From Buchnera aphidicola (Melaphis rhois) (GTDB taxonomy: Bacteria; Pseudomonadota; Gammaproteobacteria; Enterobacterales; Enterobacteriaceae): a stretch of 21,231 bases of DNA. Shown in pieces: positions 17,766 to 21,231 of the stretch (position 1 is the first letter of the stretch; each line of letters begins with the position of its first letter). The stretch covers positions 305,107 to 326,337 of the forward strand of contig NZ_CP033004.1 in assembly GCF_005080745.1 (NCBI RefSeq). Reading direction: 5' to 3'. The notes under the pieces are model-generated. The model saw only the letters and a program-made list of their open reading frames with translations, searched no databases and had not been told where the DNA came from. Both the position numbers and the translations under genes were made by a program.

Positions 17766-19193
17766 ATGAAAACTAATCTTATGTGGTTTCGAAGTGATTT
17801 AAGAATACGTAATAACCTAGCTCTTTATTCAGCATGTCAAGACTGTGAAGCTACAATATTAGCTTTATTTATTTCTTGTCCACACCAATGGAAATTAAAT
17901 TCAATGTCTTCTAGAAAAGCATTTTTAATCTATAAAAACATTATTTTTTTAAAGAAAGAACTAATGAAGTTAAATATTTATTTATATTATCATGAATCTA
18001 CTACTTTTTTAGAGTCAGTAAACTATCTTATCAAATTTTGTCGAAAAAACAAAGTAAATAATTTATATTATAATTATGAATATGAATTTTTAGAACAGAA
18101 AAGAGATATTATGGTAATGAAAAAATTAAAAAAGTATCACATTATTTCAAATGGATTTCATAGTTCTACATTAATTCCACCTGGAGTTATTATAAACAAA
18201 AAAGGTGAAATGTACAAAAAATATAGTCATTTTAAGAACAGATGTATTTTAGAAGTATTAAAAAACTCTTTAAATGATATTTTTATACCTAAGAAAAGAA
18301 AAACTATTATACTCACATCTAATACACCTATCGTTCCATTTGATTTTAATTTTCATCGATTTAATGAACAACTATTTCCAATTGGAGAAATAAAAGTATT
18401 AAAGAAATTAAAGCTGTTTTTTAAAAACAAATTTAACAAATATTTTACCAAAAATAATTCTATATCTAATGATACTAGCATGCTTTCTGCTCATTTGTCT
18501 ATTGGTGTATTGTCTCCTATGCAATGTTTATTTTTATTATTTAAATATTATCCTAACACATATGCATATTATGTTAAAAAATGTTGTTGGGTTAATGAAT
18601 TAATTTGGCGTGAATTTTTTAAACATTTATTATACTTTCATCCATTATTAAGTCAACAAAAAGTATTATGTGATTGGGAAAATAATATAAAATGGAGCAA
18701 CAACGAAAAACATTTTGAAGCTTGGAAACGTGGAAAAACAGGATTTCCTATTGTAGATGCTGGAATGCGTCAATTAAATCAACTTGGATGGATGCACAAT
18801 CGTTTAAGAATGGTCACTTCTAGTTTTTTGGTAAAAAATTTATTGATAGATTGGAGAAAAGGAGAACAGTATTTTATGTCACGACTTATTGACGGGGATA
18901 CAGCATTAAATAATGGTAATTGGCAGTGGATTTCTTCAATAGGTAGTGATAGCGCACCATATTTCCGAATATTTAATCCTATATTACAGTCTAAAAAATT
19001 TGATGCACAGGGTAAATTTATTCGTAAATACATTCCTGAATTAACAAAAATATCATATACCAATATACACGATCCTAATACATGGAATAGAAAAATACGG
19101 AGAAGAAATAGCTATCCTGAACCAATAATTAATCTTGCTGATTCAAAAAAAACAATGTTAACAGTTTTTAAACTTGCAAAATATAAACTATAA
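17766..19193 (+). CDS. phrB: PhrB, deoxyribodipyrimidine photolyase
   Basis: PhrB uses blue light and reduced FAD to split cyclobutane pyrimidine dimers. The 475 residues compare with 472 in E. coli. The N-terminal antenna domain starts MKTNLMWFRSDLRIRNN. The C-terminal FAD domain contains TSMLSAHLSIGVLSP, WVNELIWREFFKHL, GKTGFPIVDAGMRQL, GWMHNRLRM, IDWRKGEQYFM, the stretch from DGDTALNNGNWQW to SIGSDSAPYFRIFNP, and WNRKIRRR near the end. The tryptophans of the electron-transfer chain appear present. AAAGGA at 17756-17761 precedes the ATG. The antenna domain is more divergent than the FAD domain. ybgI follows in the same direction 16 bp later. Confidence 0.96.
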   Translation: MKTNLMWFRSDLRIRNNLALYSACQDCEATILALFISCPHQWKLNSMSSRKAFLIYKNIIFLKKELMKLNIYLYYHESTTFLESVNYLIKFCRKNKVNNLYYNYEYEFLEQKRDIMVMKKLKKYHIISNGFHSSTLIPPGVIINKKGEMYKKYSHFKNRCILEVLKNSLNDIFIPKKRKTIILTSNTPIVPFDFNFHRFNEQLFPIGEIKVLKKLKLFFKNKFNKYFTKNNSISNDTSMLSAHLSIGVLSPMQCLFLLFKYYPNTYAYYVKKCCWVNELIWREFFKHLLYFHPLLSQQKVLCDWENNIKWSNNEKHFEAWKRGKTGFPIVDAGMRQLNQLGWMHNRLRMVTSSFLVKNLLIDWRKGEQYFMSRLIDGDTALNNGNWQWISSIGSDSAPYFRIFNPILQSKKFDAQGKFIRKYIPELTKISYTNIHDPNTWNRKIRRRNSYPEPIINLADSKKTMLTVFKLAKYKL

Positions 19194-19209
19194 CTATATA
19201 AATAAATTT

Positions 19210-19953
19210 ATGAAAAATACTATATTAGAAAAAATCATTAATGACAAACTCAATTCTTTAAAATATAACGATTATATTCCAAACGGATTACAAATAGAAG
19301 GCGTTTCAGAGGTAAATAAGGTTATAACTGGAGTTACAGCTTGTCAGGAACTATTAGATGTTGCTGTTAAACGTCAAGCACAAGCTGTAATAGTACATCA
19401 TGGATATTTTTGGAAAAACAACGAGAGAACTATTAAAGGAATGTTAAAAAATAGAATAAAAACTATACTCGAAAATAATATTAATTTGTATTGTTGGCAT
19501 TTACCTCTAGATTTTCATCCTGAATTAGGAAATAATATTCAGATAGGAAAGATATTAAACATAAAATTAAAAGGATATATATTACCATTAGTCCCTTGGG
19601 GGGTATTTAAAAAAAAGGTAACTGAAAAAGAGATCGTTAAAATTATAAAAAATAAATTTAACAGAGTTCCTTTTCATTACAAACATAAAGCTTCTAAAAT
19701 CATTCAAAAGGTTGCATGGTGTAGTGGAAAAGGACAAAGTTTTATAAATTCCGTTGCTGAATTTGGAGTAGATGCATTTTTAACTGGTGAAGTATCAGAA
19801 GAAACAATTCATGTCGCTAGAGAAAATAATCTTCATTTTTTCTCTATTGGACATCATGTTAGTGAATGCGGAGGGATAATAGCATTGACTAATTGGATAA
19901 ATAATACATGTAATTTAGATGTTACTTTTATTAATGTTTACAATCCTATATGA
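19210..19953 (+). CDS. ybgI: YbgI, Nif3-family dinuclear metal protein (function unsettled)
   Basis: YbgI belongs to the NIF3/DUF34 family, hexameric rings with a two-metal site; it is often labelled GTP cyclohydrolase I type 2 homologue, but its physiological role is not settled. The ATG at 19210 gives 247 residues, the E. coli length, starting MKNTILEKIINDKLNS, which aligns directly; an upstream TTG at 19174 inside phrB is not needed. Metal ligands are visible: His63-His64 in VHHGYFW, His97 and Asp101 in WHLPLD, and the C-terminal HHVSE. WCSGKGQSFINS, GVDAFLTGEVSE and the end LDVTFINVYNP are conserved. In E. coli phrB and ybgI are also near neighbours. Confidence 0.95.
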   Translation: MKNTILEKIINDKLNSLKYNDYIPNGLQIEGVSEVNKVITGVTACQELLDVAVKRQAQAVIVHHGYFWKNNERTIKGMLKNRIKTILENNINLYCWHLPLDFHPELGNNIQIGKILNIKLKGYILPLVPWGVFKKKVTEKEIVKIIKNKFNRVPFHYKHKASKIIQKVAWCSGKGQSFINSVAEFGVDAFLTGEVSEETIHVARENNLHFFSIGHHVSECGGIIALTNWINNTCNLDVTFINVYNPI

Positions 19954-20347
19954 CTATATTTAATTTAGAATGATTTTACATATTATAAATATGTTTTATT
20001 AAAAGTTATAAAAATAATACATGTTCAGTTGATAATTATATAATATAAATTTTGTATAAACGTTATTAGTTTATTATAAATTTATTATATATTAATTTTT
20101 AAAAGATACACTTGTTTTAAAATTATAACAAATAATAAAGAAAACCTATAGCATTTATAATATTTATAATTCTTTTCAAGCATAATTTATATAATAAACG
20201 TAGAATGTATTTTATTAGTTACTTTGTTCTGTTATTAAATTTTTAATAGTTTTATTGTATAAATAATAACTTTTATTATTCATTATTTTAAATAATGTTA
20301 AACATTAAATATCATATTTACAATTATACTATCTATACAAGGAAATT
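19954..20347. other. 394-bp spacer between ybgI and sucA
   Basis: No ORF, tRNA or convincing hairpin is visible. The end contains AAGGA at 20339-20343, the sucA ribosome-binding site. In E. coli the interval from ybgI to sucA holds, among others, gltA and sdhCDAB; all are missing here, so this is probably the scar of that deletion and must supply the sucA promoter. TATAAA at 20055-20060 and TTGATA at 20029-20034 are loose promoter-like hexamers with a 20-base spacer. Confidence 0.55.
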
Positions 20348-21231
20348 ATGAGAAAAGATGAATTTAACAGTAAATCAGATTTTTCATTATTACTGAATGC
20401 TAGCAAATGTTATTTAGAAAAAATATATCAACAATTTTTAATCAATCCGAATTCTGTTGAACAATCTTGGCGTGCTTTTTTTTCAACAATTTTTAGTAAT
20501 ACACACTCAAATCACAAGTTAAAGCTATATAACAATAAAAATTATAAAAGTCAAGAAAATATAATATATATAGCATCTAATATAATAAAATTTTTTCGGA
20601 GATATGGACATAAATTTTCAAATTTAGATCCATTAAACTTAACAAAACGTGAATTTTGTCCAACATTAGAATCATTTTTATTCGACATGGATATCGAAAT
20701 TATTAATAAAAAATTTTTAATGAAATTATCACAATTTTCTTTTCATAATATTACTTTAAAAAAATTATATTCTACTTTATATGCAATATACTGTAGTAGT
20801 ATTGGATATGAATATATGCATATCAATTGTCAATATGAAAAAACATGGATTCAAAATTATATTGAACGTGATTTAAGTCAACATACATTGTCTAATCAGG
20901 AAAAAAAAAATTTACTCCAAAATTTAATTTCAGCTGAAACATTAGAAAAATACTTTGCATCCAAATTCCCTGGTTCAAAACGTTTTTCGTTAGAAGGTTC
21001 TGAATCGTTAATACCAATGCTACAAGAGACGATACATTATGCTACTAAAATGGATGTTAACAAAATAATTTTAGGTATGTCTCATCGAGGTCGATTAAAT
21101 GTATTAATTAACGTGTTAAATAAACCAATTAAAGATATATTTAATGAATTTTCAGAAATAATGAAGAAATACAATTCTAATAGTGGAGATGTAAAGTATC
21201 ACATGGGATTTAACACATGTACAAATACTAA
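20348..21231 (+). CDS. sucA: SucA, 2-oxoglutarate dehydrogenase E1 (3' end outside window)
   Basis: SucA is the thiamine-diphosphate E1 subunit that decarboxylates 2-oxoglutarate within the 2-oxoglutarate dehydrogenase complex. The frame is open from the ATG at 20348 to the window edge, 294 codons of roughly 930. The N-terminus shows FLINPNSVEQSWRAFF, matching E. coli FLTDPDSVDANWRSTF, then RRYGHKFSNLDPL, IGYEYMHI, EKTWIQNYIE, KFPGSKRFSLEGSESLIPML, LGMSHRGRLNVLINVLNKP and GDVKYHMGF. AAGGA precedes the ATG by four bases. An A10 run at 20901-20910 is read in frame as lysines, and alignment continues correctly beyond it, so no frameshift is needed. Confidence 0.96.
   Translation, partial: MRKDEFNSKSDFSLLLNASKCYLEKIYQQFLINPNSVEQSWRAFFSTIFSNTHSNHKLKLYNNKNYKSQENIIYIASNIIKFFRRYGHKFSNLDPLNLTKREFCPTLESFLFDMDIEIINKKFLMKLSQFSFHNITLKKLYSTLYAIYCSSIGYEYMHINCQYEKTWIQNYIERDLSQHTLSNQEKKNLLQNLISAETLEKYFASKFPGSKRFSLEGSESLIPMLQETIHYATKMDVNKIILGMSHRGRLNVLINVLNKPIKDIFNEFSEIMKKYNSNSGDVKYHMGFNTCTNT

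Noticed and set aside
18779..19063. Minus-strand ORF opposite phrB
   Set aside because: Shadow of the most conserved part of the photolyase FAD domain.
19174..19209. ybgI starting at a TTG inside phrB
   Set aside because: The ATG at 19210 gives the family length and a direct N-terminal alignment.
20901..20910. Frameshift in sucA at the A10 run
   Set aside because: Translation with ten A keeps the SucA alignment on both sides (EKKN, then LISAETLEKYF).

Overview
The window is a stretch of a strongly AT-biased, reduced gammaproteobacterial chromosome, most likely Buchnera aphidicola, the obligate aphid endosymbiont. The encoded proteins align almost end to end with their Escherichia coli orthologues. 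The third codon position is mostly A or T, spacers are extremely AT-rich, and there are no mobile elements, phage genes or tRNAs. Long A/T runs occur inside genes. Gene order is a patchwork of blocks that are collinear with E. coli but joined across large deletions. The assignment is from memory of family sequences and gene order; no database search was run.

Layout: (1) 1-4723, plus strand: rlmN (5' end outside the window), ispG, hisS and glyA, covering RNA modification, isoprenoid precursors, histidyl-tRNA charging and one-carbon supply. (2) 4806-9764: a biotin locus with bioB-bioF-bioC-bioD on the minus strand, divergent from bioA on the plus strand across a 79-bp control region, as in E. 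coli. bioF and bioC are both intact, so the locus encodes five of the six usual enzymes; only a bioH-type esterase is not seen here. (3) pgl on the minus strand, then a 1.7-kb gene-free region that is probably the eroded site of mfd. (4) 12506-15643: lolC, lolD and lolE, the lipoprotein-releasing ABC transporter. lolD is broken by a one-base frameshift in a run of nine T. (5) A small, very basic 44-residue ORF at 15734-15868, then gapA. (6) fldA (minus), phrB and ybgI (plus), a 394-bp spacer, and the 5' part of sucA running off the right edge.

How the genes fit together: RlmN, IspG and BioB are iron-sulfur enzymes that in E. coli take electrons from flavodoxin, and fldA is also in the window. 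GapA, Pgl and SucA belong to glycolysis, the pentose phosphate pathway and the TCA segment. GlyA supplies glycine and methylene-THF. The Lol system serves the outer membrane.

Nothing here looks like a new defence, mobile or biosynthetic system. The points that deserve a second look are the lolD frameshift in a slippery run, the unassigned 44-residue basic ORF, a Pro-to-Leu change in the NGPGE motif of IspG, the retained bioF and bioC, a strong two-way terminator between gapA and fldA, and the 1.7-kb gene graveyard.
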